This document shows, in pieces, positions 18,004-26,853 of a DNA stretch of 64,000 bases. Below the pieces are notes generated by a model. The model was not told the origin of the DNA. It worked only from the letters and a program-made list of their open reading frames with translations, and searched no databases. Each line of letters begins with the position of its first letter. The first letter of the stretch is position 1. The DNA is taken from positions 62,001-126,000 of the forward strand of contig NZ_JAODTZ010000002.1 of the NCBI RefSeq assembly GCF_025399795.1, read 5' to 3'. The position numbers and the translations under genes were made by a program. The DNA is from Streptomyces rhizosphaerihabitans (GTDB lineage: Bacteria > Actinomycetota > Actinomycetes > Streptomycetales > Streptomycetaceae).

Positions 18004-19215
18004 ATGCGGCGTCGGCTTTCCTTCATCATGCTTTCCGGACTCCTGGTCGCGCTTGCTCCGGCGGTGCCGGCGGCAGCCGAGTCGTGCGGCGCGACCTTCG
18101 GGGAACACCTCCGGTGCTGGTCCCACTCGATCGGCGAGGGAACGGTTCACGTCACCCTCGACCGGCCGCTGCCGTTCGACGGCAGCGCCGAGAGCCACAA
18201 GGGTTTCGAGAAGGCCCTGTTGGGGCAGCGGGCCAGACTCGTGGTCGAGGTCCCGGGGCGCGCCCACACCGGACAGGGCGGAACGGCACTTCTCGTACTG
18301 GCGGACCCGAAGGCGAGGCTCGTCGCGAAGGACGCCACGATCGACGCGCTGTCGCAGCAGGCCCTGGACGAGCTGGCCGCCCGCGAGGCCTGCGACCCCG
18401 ACAAGGCGAGCGACCCGTGCGCACGGCTCCGTCCGGGCCACTCGCTGAGCGGCGGCGACCTCGTCGAACTGGGCCTGGCCGTCGACCTCTCCCAGCACAC
18501 GTACGGCGTCGACGGCACCCTGGGCGCGCCGTCCGCCACCTCGAACCCCACCGAGACCGACTCCGGCCAGGCGAGCCAGGGGCAGGGGCAGGGGCAGGGC
18601 CAGGGCCAGGGCCACGGGCGGAGCCAGGGGCAGGGGGCCGGAAACGTCGGTGACTCCGGCGGCTCCGGCAACCCCGGCCCCACCTCCGACGCCGGTACCG
18701 ACACGGGCGCCGGTTCCGGCTGGGACACCGCCACCCAGGTGCTCGCCGTCCTCTGCGTTGTGCTCGTCCTCCTCCTCGGCCTGCTCCTCTTCCTGATCCG
18801 CCGTTCCGCCCGCGGCGTCGCCGTCGGCACCCTGTCCCGGCGATCGCTCGCCGCGCCGGGCGTCGGCGCCGTTCCGGCCGCCATGGCGCCCCGCCCGCGG
18901 ACCCGTCCCCGTACCCACGTGCCCGACGAGGCCACCACCCGCCTCCGGGCCACGCCGTCGCCTCCCCATCGCGGACGGGCGGTCGGCAACGTACCCGGCC
19001 CCGCCCGGCCCGCCGTCGTCCGCACCGAACTGCACCCGCAGGGCTATGTCGAGATCGATCACGTGCTGTACCGGGCGGTGTGGGCCGAGCCGGGCCGCCC
19101 ACCACCCGCACCCGGCGGACTCGTCGATGTCACCGAGGCGAGGGAGCGGGACTCCGACCTCCTCTACGCCTTCCCGCCGACGGTTGGACGGCACGCCAAA
19201 GCCGGCCGGCCCTGA
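18004..19215 (+). CDS. Exported single-pass membrane protein with Gly-Gln repeat
   Basis: A 403-residue protein of unrecognised family. It has a signal peptide (1-25, ending PAAAE), an extracellular domain with paired cysteines (C28/C38 and C130/C139), and a (Gly-Gln)n low-complexity stretch at about 192-210 coded by a 6-base repeat. One membrane helix (246-265) follows, then a 135-residue basic cytosolic tail rich in Pro/Arg/Thr. The tail could be a kinase substrate or dock. It sits between the kinase/YbjN pair and the vWA-PP2C-kinase trio, so it may link an external signal to them. Two AGGGCCACGGGGG repeats (17963, 17985) precede the ATG. Confidence 0.75.
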   Translation: MRRRLSFIMLSGLLVALAPAVPAAAESCGATFGEHLRCWSHSIGEGTVHVTLDRPLPFDGSAESHKGFEKALLGQRARLVVEVPGRAHTGQGGTALLVLADPKARLVAKDATIDALSQQALDELAAREACDPDKASDPCARLRPGHSLSGGDLVELGLAVDLSQHTYGVDGTLGAPSATSNPTETDSGQASQGQGQGQGQGQGHGRSQGQGAGNVGDSGGSGNPGPTSDAGTDTGAGSGWDTATQVLAVLCVVLVLLLGLLLFLIRRSARGVAVGTLSRRSLAAPGVGAVPAAMAPRPRTRPRTHVPDEATTRLRATPSPPHRGRAVGNVPGPARPAVVRTELHPQGYVEIDHVLYRAVWAEPGRPPPAPGGLVDVTEARERDSDLLYAFPPTVGRHAKAGRP

Positions 19216-19232
19216 GACCAGGAGAGATCCCC

Positions 19233-19994
19233 ATGCACAGCGACTACCCGCCCACGCTGCCGGCGGAGTACGCCGACATCGAGTTCGAGAACAACGCGCA
19301 GCGGCTGCCGCTCGTGCTCTGTCTCGACATCTCCAGCTCCATGGCGGGTCAGCCCATCCAGACGCTCAACAACGCGCTCGCGGAGTGGACCCGGGAACTG
19401 CACGACGACGTCAGCCTCAGCTACAGCGTCGAGGTCGCCGTGGTCACCTTCGGCGGCAACGGCGTCGCGGCCTGGCGCGGGCCCCAACTCCTGGCCCCCC
19501 GCGCCCCGGTGAGCCCCTTCGTGCCGGCGCACATGTTCCGGCCGCCGCAGCTCGCCGCCGCCGGCGTCACCCTGATGACCGAAGCCCTCGAACTGTCGAT
19601 GCACATCGTCGCCGCCCGTAAGGCCGAGCTGCGCGCCTCCGGACTCCAGTACTACCGGCCGCAGATCTGTCTGGTCACCGACGGGCTGCCGACCGACGCC
19701 ACGGGCCATCTCACCGACTCCTGGCACCGGTTGGTCCCGGTGCTCGCCGACGAACAGCGGGCCCGCCGCTTCCGGCTGTACGCGATCGGCGTCGGAGGCA
19801 TCACGGACCGGGGCGAGCAGGTGCTCCAGTCGTTCGCCCCGAAGTTCAACGCCCGGTTGCAGGGATTCCCGTTCCGCGAGCTGCTCCAGATGATGTCCGC
19901 CAGTGCCAACGCCGAACAGAAGGGCGCGGGTGACGAGGTCTTCGAGAAGATCTTCAGCCAGTTCAAGACGCAGCGCCCGGCCTGGGAATCGTGA
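19233..19994 (+). CDS. von Willebrand factor A domain protein (TerY-like)
   Basis: A 253-residue cytosolic vWA protein. The metal-ion-dependent adhesion site is complete: LDISSSMAG (D-x-S-x-S) near residue 32, a Thr in VTLMTEAL, and VTDGLPTD near 150. TerY-type vWA proteins are known to occur with PP2C phosphatases and kinases in the tellurite/stress Ter systems. That is exactly the gene order here (vWA, PP2C, kinase). AGGAGAG lies 6 bases before the ATG at 19233. The C-terminal stretch is helical and contains FREL and FEKIFSQFK motifs. Confidence 0.9.
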   Translation: MHSDYPPTLPAEYADIEFENNAQRLPLVLCLDISSSMAGQPIQTLNNALAEWTRELHDDVSLSYSVEVAVVTFGGNGVAAWRGPQLLAPRAPVSPFVPAHMFRPPQLAAAGVTLMTEALELSMHIVAARKAELRASGLQYYRPQICLVTDGLPTDATGHLTDSWHRLVPVLADEQRARRFRLYAIGVGGITDRGEQVLQSFAPKFNARLQGFPFRELLQMMSASANAEQKGAGDEVFEKIFSQFKTQRPAWES

Positions 19995-20021
19995 CCGACG
20001 ACCGGATGGGATTCCTGACTG

Positions 20022-20828
20022 ATGACCGGAGCCGACGAGCGGGAGACGCCGTGGCGGATCCATGGAATGAGCGTCGAGGGATACCGGCACCGCCGGCAGG
20101 GGCTGCCCTGCCAGGACGCCTGCGCCTACACGGAGTCGGCGTCCGTGGCGGTCCTCGCGGTCGCGGACGGCGCGGGCAGCAGACCACGCTCCGAGGAGGG
20201 TTCGCGGCTCGCGGTGGAGCTGGCCACCGAGCACTTCGCGCGCCGGGCCGCCACCGCGGCGGACCGCCGTCCCGGCCAGGCCGTGCACGAGCTGCTGGAG
20301 GACGCCTTCCACGACGTCTGCAAGGTGTTCCTGGACCGCACGGGCGCCGACGCGGCGGACTTCGCGACCACGCTCACCGTGGTCGTGCTCGCGCGGGGCT
20401 GGCTCGGTCATCTGTCCGTGGGTGACGGCTTCGTCGTCCTGCGGGCCGGTACGGAGGACGGCGAGCGGCAGTTCCATCTGCTGCCGCAGCCCGCGGCGGC
20501 CAGCGAGTACAGCAACGAGACGGTCTTCCTCACCTCGCCGGACGCGGCCCGCTGGGTGCACACCGACTGCGTGTCCGACGACGGCGTCGACGGGGTGCTG
20601 CTGTCCACCGACGGACTGGCGCAGGCCGCGCTCAACCGCTCCGGCGGCGGCGCGCTGTCCCCGAACACGTCGTTCGCCGAGGCGGTCTTCCGCTCCCTCG
20701 ACGTTCCCGGTCCGGTGACCGCGAGCGCCCACGAGGGCCTCGGGACCCTGCTCCGGTCGGACCGGCTCACCGCCCTCAACGCCGACGACAAGACCCTGCT
20801 GCGGGCCGTGCTCAAGGCGCGGCCATGA
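20022..20828 (+). CDS. PP2C-family Ser/Thr protein phosphatase
   Basis: A 268-residue soluble phosphatase of the compact PP2C_2 type. Metal-binding motifs are AVADGAGS (about 48-55), DFATTLTVVVL, HLSVGDGFVVL and LLSTDGLAQ. It should remove phosphate from proteins modified by the kinase at 16448 or by the kinase-like protein that overlaps its end. The next gene starts 4 bases before its stop, so the two are translated together. Variants of this type accompany TerY-like vWA genes in stress loci. Confidence 0.9.
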   Translation: MTGADERETPWRIHGMSVEGYRHRRQGLPCQDACAYTESASVAVLAVADGAGSRPRSEEGSRLAVELATEHFARRAATAADRRPGQAVHELLEDAFHDVCKVFLDRTGADAADFATTLTVVVLARGWLGHLSVGDGFVVLRAGTEDGERQFHLLPQPAAASEYSNETVFLTSPDAARWVHTDCVSDDGVDGVLLSTDGLAQAALNRSGGGALSPNTSFAEAVFRSLDVPGPVTASAHEGLGTLLRSDRLTALNADDKTLLRAVLKARP

Positions 20829-21985
20829 GCGGCCTCACCGTGTTCCTGGACGGCAAGCCGGTCACCCTCGCCGAACTGCCCCTCAAGGGCGGCGGTCAGG
20901 CGGCCGTCTTCCCGGTCGTCGGCGACGACGGCATCGTGGTCAAGCTGTACCGCGAGCCGCCGGGCCCCGAACAGGAGCGGCGGCTGATGCGGATGCTGAC
21001 CATGTCCCCGCTCGTGACCCGGCCCACCGACGCCTCCCAGCCGCCCGAGCTGGCCTGGCCGACCGCCCTCGCCCGCGGCTCGCAGGGCGAGTTCCTCGGC
21101 TACGCCATGCGCCGCTTCGGCGAGCCCCAGCACGTGCAGCTGATCGGCCTGTTCACCCGCGCCCAGCGCCTCAAGCTCTTCGCCGACCGGGCCGACTGGC
21201 GCTTTCTGCTCGGCGTCGCCTGGAACCTCGCCTTCATGACCGCCCGCATGCACTACGACAATCTCGTCATCGGCGACTTCTCCAGCAGCAACGTCGTCGT
21301 CGACGCCAACGGCTTCGTCACCTTCCTCGACTGCGACTCCATCGCCTTCAACGACCGGGTGACCGGGGAACTCTTCCCCTGCCTGATGCACACCACCGAC
21401 TACTCGTCCCCCGAGCGGCAGGCCGGGGGTCCCGCCACCCGGGCCACCGACGAATTCGCCCTCGCCGTCCTCGTCTACCAGCTGCTGACCGCGGGCAATC
21501 ACCCCTTCGGCGGTGTCCCGCACGACAGTGCCTCGGAGTCGACCGTCAAGGACAACATCGCCGCGAGCTGTTCCTACGTCGTGCGCCCCGAGCGGGTCGT
21601 CATCCCGCGCGGCACCATCGACCCCTCGGTGCTCCCGCCCGAGCTCCTCGCGCTGGCCCGCTCAGCCTTCGGCCCCGGTGTGCACGATCCCGCCACCCGG
21701 CCCCCGGCGGAGGCATGGCTGCGCGCCCTGGACAAGGAACGCGCGCTGGTACGGGTCTGCCCGGGCCGCCCGCTGCACGCGTTCGGCTCGCATCTGACCG
21801 CGTGCCCCTGGTGCGCCCGGGCGGCGCTCACCGGGCACGACGTGTTCAACGGACCGGCGGCGGTGCCGGTGCCGGGCGCGCCGTCCCAGCCGCCGGTGCC
21901 GGGTGAGCCGTGGCCCACCGCGCTGAAGGTGGCGCTGCTGATCCTGGTGGTCGTGATCCTGGTGGTGATCGCGGCGAACGCGTGA
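20825..21985 (+). CDS. Tail-anchored kinase-like protein (TerY-associated kinase type)
   Basis: A 386-residue protein with a divergent protein-kinase fold. It keeps VVKLYREPP as the Lys strand, IGDFSSSNVVV in place of the HRD loop (the Asp is kept) and FLDCDS in place of DFG. The activation region reads TTDYSSPERQ. A Cys pair (CPWCARAAL) lies near residue 335, and a C-terminal membrane helix (about 366-385) anchors it as a tail-anchored protein. Its order after vWA and PP2C matches the TerY-phosphorylation triad described for Ter stress systems. The unusual catalytic loop leaves open whether it is active. Confidence 0.85.
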   Translation: MSGLTVFLDGKPVTLAELPLKGGGQAAVFPVVGDDGIVVKLYREPPGPEQERRLMRMLTMSPLVTRPTDASQPPELAWPTALARGSQGEFLGYAMRRFGEPQHVQLIGLFTRAQRLKLFADRADWRFLLGVAWNLAFMTARMHYDNLVIGDFSSSNVVVDANGFVTFLDCDSIAFNDRVTGELFPCLMHTTDYSSPERQAGGPATRATDEFALAVLVYQLLTAGNHPFGGVPHDSASESTVKDNIAASCSYVVRPERVVIPRGTIDPSVLPPELLALARSAFGPGVHDPATRPPAEAWLRALDKERALVRVCPGRPLHAFGSHLTACPWCARAALTGHDVFNGPAAVPVPGAPSQPPVPGEPWPTALKVALLILVVVILVVIAANA

Positions 21986-22092
21986 GCCGCGGTCGCGGCG
22001 AGCGGCCCGGAGCATGAGCGGCCCGGAGGGCCGACGGCTCCGGACCCCGCGCGGCGCTGGTCGCAGCGAGGGCTGTGGAGTGCGGGGCGCCC

Positions 22093-22200
22093 GGAAGTGC
22101 GAGGGGTCGCGGAGTCCGCGGGGCTGGAAGTGCGAGGCGCCCGGAAGCGCGAGGGGCTGCGAAGTCCGAGGGGGCCGGAAGTTCGAGGGGCCGCGGCCTG
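22093..22200. repeat. Degenerate 33-34 base minisatellite in the 21986-22242 gap
   Basis: The gap between the convergent kinase-like and membrane-protein genes is filled by G-rich units starting GGAAG at 22093, 22126, 22143 and 22177. Each continues (T/C)GCGAGGGG and a GCG-AGTCCG core, with one unit shortened. No terminator hairpin or gene was recognised in the gap. Confidence 0.6.
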
Positions 22201-22242
22201 GGGCTCCGGAGGGGGAGGGGCCCGGACCGCGCGCGGCCCGGG

Positions 22243-22851
22243 TCACTGCGAGCGGCCGCGGTCCTCCAGGTAGCGCGTGTGCGACTCCTGGCGCCGTGCC
22301 TCCGTCTCTCGCAGTGCCGTCGCGAGCCGGTCCGACTCCTCGTGCAGCAGGCCGAGTTGGCGTTCCAGGTGACGCTCCGGCGGTTCGGTGCCGGGGGCCA
22401 GCCGGGTCCACCACCGGGTGCGGACGAAGGTGTCGACCGCCTCGGGGATGTCCTGTCGTACGGCACGCGACAGGGTGTGCACGCCTTCCGGGTCCTGGGC
22501 GAGGACCTCGGCGACCCAGCCGGGGTCGAGCAGGGCGCTGAGGACCTCGGTCAGCTCGGTGAGCCGGCCGGCGGCCGCCGGGGGCAGCTCGACACCGTCC
22601 AGGTACTCCCGCAGTTTGTCGAAGTCGCCCCGCAGTTCGGCGAGTTGGGCGGACGGGTCCGGGAAGTCGGGAAGGGCGGGGCGCTCCGGTGGGGCGATCA
22701 GCGCGCCCGCGCCGTACAGACCCGCGACGACGACCGGCCAGTACGGGCCCGCGACGCCGGCGAAGGTCAGCGCGAGTCCGGCGATCCCGCACGCGCTGCC
22801 GGTGAGGTTCTTGCGGGACTCGAGGAAGCCGACGAGCCTATTGGTAGCCAC
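22243..22851 (-). CDS. Small membrane protein with coiled C terminus
   Basis: A 202-residue protein with two membrane helices near residues 18-55 and a long acidic, helical cytosolic part ending in a coiled-coil-like stretch rich in Arg/Glu. Its ATG at 22851 lies 14 bases inside the end of the lipoprotein gene, so it is the last gene of the TelA group. The family is not recognised. Membrane partners of this sort are common beside TelA genes and may help TelA meet the envelope. Confidence 0.75.
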   Translation of the reverse strand: MATNRLVGFLESRKNLTGSACGIAGLALTFAGVAGPYWPVVVAGLYGAGALIAPPERPALPDFPDPSAQLAELRGDFDKLREYLDGVELPPAAAGRLTELTEVLSALLDPGWVAEVLAQDPEGVHTLSRAVRQDIPEAVDTFVRTRWWTRLAPGTEPPERHLERQLGLLHEESDRLATALRETEARRQESHTRYLEDRGRSQ

Positions 22852-24382
22852 GGATCTCCTCGAAGGCGCCGTTCAGCGAGCCCTTCCGGGCGTCGAAGAG
22901 ACGGCCGCCGGTCAGGTCGGCGATGTGCTGGAGTTCGCCGCGGTCGGAGTCGCCGAACAGGATGGGGAAGACCGGGATCTCCCGCTGTCCGCCGGGCAGG
23001 CGGCCGTAGAAGGCGTCGAAGTCGGAGGGGCTCGCGCCCTTGGTGTTCTCGCCGTCCGTCATCAGCACGATCGAGGTGAACGTGTCGCCGTCGGTGCCCA
23101 GATGCTCGTAGGCCTTCTCCAGCGAGGTGTAGATCGCGGTGTCGCCGTCGGCGGTCAGCGCGCGGGTGTCCTCGCGGATGGCGTCGAGCCCGGCCTTCGG
23201 GTTCTCGGGGCGGACCACGTGCGTGCGGACGCTCTTGACCTGTGAGCCGAACGGCATCAGCGTCACTTCCTCGCGGTCGCGGAAATCGCCGGTCAGATCG
23301 ACGAGCGACTTCTTCAGCCGGTCGAGGCGGTCGCCGTCCATCGAGCCCGAGGTGTCGAGGACGTACACCGTCCTGGACGGTCGGCGCAGCTTGTTCTCGT
23401 AGGAGTCGAGGAGCCGGTCGGCGACGGACCGGCTTCCCGGGAAGGGGAGTTCACGCCGTCGTCCGGTGTCGAGTCCGGCCGCCGGGGAGACGGAGGCGAC
23501 GACCGGGCGGCGATGTGTCTGCTCGGTGATCCGCTTCTGGGTGGCCGGGGCGCGCAGGGCCTCGGCGAGACGCCGTACGGTCTCGCGGGTGTCCTTGGAG
23601 GACGCGGCGAGCGAGGAGAGCGGATAGTCGGCGGTCACCACGCCGTCGCGCGGGCGGATGACCGTCAGGCCCTTCACGCCCTTGAGGACGGACTCGTAGT
23701 TGAACAGGGCGTCCACGGTGCCGCGGCGCCGGTAGGCGGTGGCCAGCCAGCCCGACGAACCCGACGTCAGCTTCTGCCCCTTGAAGAACTCCCGCAGTCG
23801 GGGCGTGGCCTTGTCCACGTCGGCGTCCGTGAGCGCCGACTGGGCGCCGGACAGTCCGGAGGCGACCGAGATCAGCGTGGAGAAACCGGAGTTGGAACGC
23901 GCCGGATCGGTCATGCCGTACGTCAGCTTGCCGTCCGCCACGGCCTTCTCCACCTGCGGCCAGGTGACGCCGTCCGGTTTCCAGCCGAGGGCGTTCAGCG
24001 TGGCCGGTTTGACGCCGATGGCCACCGGGCTCGACATGACCGGCGTCTCCGAGACGACCTTCTTCGCGGCCTCCGGGCGCAGACGCAGAGAGGCGTTGGA
24101 GGAGAGCCACAGGGCGTCGTACCTGCCGTCCGCGGTGCCCCGCGCGATCAGGTCGACCGCGGTGAGGGTGCCCGTGTAGGTGGGTTCGACCGTGATGCCG
24201 GTGTCCCGCTCGATCCGGTCCAGCACCGGCTTCATGTCGCTGAGTTCGCTGGAGGCGAGGACGCGCAGGGTGACGGGCCGCGGCGCCGCGTCGTCACCGG
24301 ACTTCCGCTCGCCCCGGGCCGTGCAGGCCGTGACGGCGAGCAGGGCCACGGCGGCGCAGGCCGCCTGTCGGACGGCCCTCAT
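22838..24382 (-). CDS. Lipoprotein: substrate-binding domain fused to a vWA domain
   Basis: A 514-residue lipoprotein. The signal peptide ends in VTAC with Cys20 as lipid site. Residues 38-310 resemble a family-11-type extracellular substrate-binding domain (VTLRVLASSELSDMKPVLDRIE...GITVEPTYTGT). Residues 335-510 form a vWA domain with VLDTSGSMDGD and MTDGENTKG. It would sit outside the membrane and could use the vWA part to bind a partner once the other lobe binds ligand. It overlaps TelA upstream as ATGA (24379-24382) and the membrane protein downstream. Confidence 0.88.
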   Translation of the reverse strand: MRAVRQAACAAVALLAVTACTARGERKSGDDAAPRPVTLRVLASSELSDMKPVLDRIERDTGITVEPTYTGTLTAVDLIARGTADGRYDALWLSSNASLRLRPEAAKKVVSETPVMSSPVAIGVKPATLNALGWKPDGVTWPQVEKAVADGKLTYGMTDPARSNSGFSTLISVASGLSGAQSALTDADVDKATPRLREFFKGQKLTSGSSGWLATAYRRRGTVDALFNYESVLKGVKGLTVIRPRDGVVTADYPLSSLAASSKDTRETVRRLAEALRAPATQKRITEQTHRRPVVASVSPAAGLDTGRRRELPFPGSRSVADRLLDSYENKLRRPSRTVYVLDTSGSMDGDRLDRLKKSLVDLTGDFRDREEVTLMPFGSQVKSVRTHVVRPENPKAGLDAIREDTRALTADGDTAIYTSLEKAYEHLGTDGDTFTSIVLMTDGENTKGASPSDFDAFYGRLPGGQREIPVFPILFGDSDRGELQHIADLTGGRLFDARKGSLNGAFEEIRGYQ

Positions 24383-25551
24383 CCGCGCCCGCCCTCCAGG
24401 GCGCCCTGCGTGCGGCTGCGCTCCAAGTAGGTTCCTGCGTGCTGGAGTTCGGAGGTGAGGGACTCCACCGTCGCGGCCATCGTCTCGGTCGCCCGGACCT
24501 TGTACGTGTCGATCGCGTCGAGGGTGCGGTAGATCTCCTGGAAGGCGGTGCGCAGGGTCTCGGCGCCGACGGCCGGGTCGGCGGCGATGCGCTGGATCTC
24601 ACCGCTCTGGGTGGCGAGCATCTCGGCGTTGCCGCGGATGAGGTCCTCCGTGGTGCCGCGCAGGGCGTTGACCTGCTCGACCACCTTGCGCTGGTTGTCG
24701 AGAGCGGAGGCGAGCATCACGGAGATGCGCAGCGCGGAGACCGTGGTGGTGGCCGCGCGGTCGACGCCCTTGATGAGTTCCTCGTTGTTGCGCCGGACCA
24801 CGTCCATCGCCAGATAGCCCTGGGCGCACACCGCGAGCTGGGTGAGCAGGTCCTGGTGCTTCTGCCGGACCGGGAAGAGGACGTCGGAGCGGAGTGTGTC
24901 GGCCTGGGCCGGGTCGGCGGAGTCGACGCCCGCGATGTGGTCCTCGACGGCGCTGTCCAGGGCCTGGGTCAGCACGACGTATTCCTGGAGCTTGCCCATC
25001 GTCTCCCAGAGCCGGACGCGTTCGGTCTGCAAGGCCGCGTTGTCCCGGCGCAGTTCGTCCTGGCCGCCGCGCAGTGAGCCGACGATTCTGTTCAACGTGC
25101 CCTGTGCGGAGGCGTACTTGGCGACGTGGTCGCGCAGCTTGTTGCCGCCGGGCAGCTTGGACAGGAATTTGCGGCCCTTGCTCGCGGACAGGTCGCGCGG
25201 GTCCAGGTCCTCGACCACACGCCGGAGTTCGACGAGCGAACCCGCGACGTGCGACGGGGCGTCCTCGCCTTTGGAGGGCAGACTGCGGATCGTCCGCTCC
25301 AGCATGCGGTTGGACTGGGCGGCGGCGCCGCGCATCTCGCTCGACCCCAGACCCGCGATCTCCCCGACCTTGCCCGCGAATTCGGGCGAGCGGGCATCCA
25401 GGACGGCGAGCCCGTCGATGTACTCCGCGGCCCGGCGCGCCATCTCGTCCCGCACTCCCGGGTCGACCGGGACGAGTCCGCCGGCCTTCTCGCGGGGCAC
25501 GGGGGCGACGGCCTCGGGCGGCGTGAGGGTGAACGTGTCTTCGGTGGTCAT
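24379..25551 (-). CDS. TelA-family toxic-anion (tellurite) resistance protein
   Basis: A 390-residue, almost entirely helical cytosolic protein with TelA family stretches such as LPGGNKLRDHVAKYASAQ and the VFPVRQKHQDLLTQLAVCAQGYLAMDVVRRNNEELIKG core. TelA-like proteins are found in tellurite-resistance and Ter stress loci, but their mechanism is still open. Here it is coupled to a substrate-binding/vWA lipoprotein and faces the kinase-vWA-PP2C genes. The ATG at 25551 has GGGGGAAG before it. A MITE sits directly upstream of it. Confidence 0.92.
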   Translation of the reverse strand: MTTEDTFTLTPPEAVAPVPREKAGGLVPVDPGVRDEMARRAAEYIDGLAVLDARSPEFAGKVGEIAGLGSSEMRGAAAQSNRMLERTIRSLPSKGEDAPSHVAGSLVELRRVVEDLDPRDLSASKGRKFLSKLPGGNKLRDHVAKYASAQGTLNRIVGSLRGGQDELRRDNAALQTERVRLWETMGKLQEYVVLTQALDSAVEDHIAGVDSADPAQADTLRSDVLFPVRQKHQDLLTQLAVCAQGYLAMDVVRRNNEELIKGVDRAATTTVSALRISVMLASALDNQRKVVEQVNALRGTTEDLIRGNAEMLATQSGEIQRIAADPAVGAETLRTAFQEIYRTLDAIDTYKVRATETMAATVESLTSELQHAGTYLERSRTQGALEGGRG

Positions 25552-25562
25552 GTGCGCTTCCC

Positions 25563-25783
25563 CCTAGGGTCTGTCGTTTGGATCAGGTGGCGTTGAGGTG
25601 CGGTGCCTTGTCGGTTGGGTCGAGCGGGGCAGGGTGCGTGCAGCTGCAAGGCGGAGGAGGGAGGCGACGCGGTGGGGGCACCTCCCGGCCGTAGGCTGGG
25701 GGACGTCGTGGACCGACGACAACGCCGCAGATGCGCGTGCCCTGCCCCGCGTCCCGCCGCATGATCCAAACGGCAGGCCCTAG
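25563..25783. mobile_element. MITE-like element with CTAG ends and inverted repeats
   Basis: A 221-base non-coding element whose two ends are 22-base inverted repeats with two mismatches (25563-25584 and 25762-25783, inner part TGTCGTTTGGATCA and its complement). Each end begins with CTAG, which could be a duplicated target as made by IS5-type transposases. The right CTAG contains the stop codon of the gene ending at 25780. No reading frame of note lies inside. I recall similar segments as frequent intergenic repeats in Streptomyces but cannot check this. Confidence 0.8.
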
Positions 25784-26853
25784 TTCCCGGCCCGGCGCGC
25801 CATCTCGTGCAGCACCTTGTAGGCGGGCACGGGCGCCTGCCGGACGCCGGTCAGCTTCTGATTGAGATACGTGGCACGGTCGGCGGTCGCCGCCGTGAAC
25901 TCGGCGGTCGCGCCCTGCGGCCGGAACCCGTGCCGGACGGCGAGCCTGCGCAACGTCGGGTCGGTGCTGAGGAGTTCACCCAGTGCGCGGCCCTCGGGCG
26001 TGAGCGGTACGACCGTGTGGTCGCTGTTGGCGGTGGTGTCCGGGTAGAGGACCGTGAGGTCGCCGGTGTCCTGGCCCTCGGCGAGCAGCGCGGCGACCTG
26101 TGACTCGTAGACGAGGACCAGCGGATTGCCGGCGCCGCTGATGAAGTCCCCGAACTCGGCGTCGGTGCTGGACTGCTGGGCGCCCTGGACGCTGATGAGT
26201 TGGTGCATCAGGGGCGCGGTGCGGCCGACGGCGGCGTTGTCGGCGGCGACGCGCCCGCCGTCGGCGACATAGGACGCGGCGGCGAGGTAGAGGGCGCCGG
26301 AGTTGGAGGTCTCCGGGTCGGTGCTGGCGATGTACAGCGTGCCGGTCAGTTCACCGTGCGCCTTGGCGCCCTTGAGCTGCTGCCAGGTCCGCGCGTGCCG
26401 GGCCGCGTCCAGGTAGGCGGCCATCTTCAGCGTGCCGGTGTTCTTGTCGAGGGTGGCGAGTCCATTGGCGGCCAGAACCTGTGCCGCGCTGCGGTGGGCC
26501 ACCACGACCAGGGGCGAATAGAAGGGCCGGGGCAGCGGCTGGCGGACGTGGTACTTGTCCGCGAGTTCGTCGGCCGGGGCCTGGCTGGAGGGGAAGGCGA
26601 AGTCGTATCCCTTGAGGTCGAGGCCGTCCATGGCCCAGGACCCGGAGGTCTCCGTCTTCACGGTGTAGCCCTTGGCGGCGAGGGCCTTCACCACGTCGGG
26701 ATCGGCGAAGAACTCCGCCTTCTCCGAACCGATCACACCTTGCACGGTCTTCGTTGCCGTGCCCTTGTCCTGACCAGTGCGGCCCGCGACGACGGCTGCT
26801 GCCACTCCGCCGATCAACAGGACCGCCAGGACGATTCCCGCGATGCGTCTCAC
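25780..26853 (-). CDS. Membrane-anchored substrate-binding-like protein
   Basis: About 357 residues. A single N-terminal helix (RRIAGIVLAVLLIGGVAAAVVAG) anchors or exports the protein. It is followed by a two-lobed binding-protein-like domain with motifs shared with the lipoprotein at 22838 (TDPETSNSGALYLAAASYV compared with MTDPARSNSGFSTLISVASG there). The two proteins are therefore distant paralogues in one locus. The start is uncertain: GTG 26853 is chosen because it puts the helix first, while GTG 26868 and TTG 26880 are also in frame. Its stop codon lies in the MITE border. Confidence 0.82.
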   Translation of the reverse strand: MRRIAGIVLAVLLIGGVAAAVVAGRTGQDKGTATKTVQGVIGSEKAEFFADPDVVKALAAKGYTVKTETSGSWAMDGLDLKGYDFAFPSSQAPADELADKYHVRQPLPRPFYSPLVVVAHRSAAQVLAANGLATLDKNTGTLKMAAYLDAARHARTWQQLKGAKAHGELTGTLYIASTDPETSNSGALYLAAASYVADGGRVAADNAAVGRTAPLMHQLISVQGAQQSSTDAEFGDFISGAGNPLVLVYESQVAALLAEGQDTGDLTVLYPDTTANSDHTVVPLTPEGRALGELLSTDPTLRRLAVRHGFRPQGATAEFTAATADRATYLNQKLTGVRQAPVPAYKVLHEMARRAGN

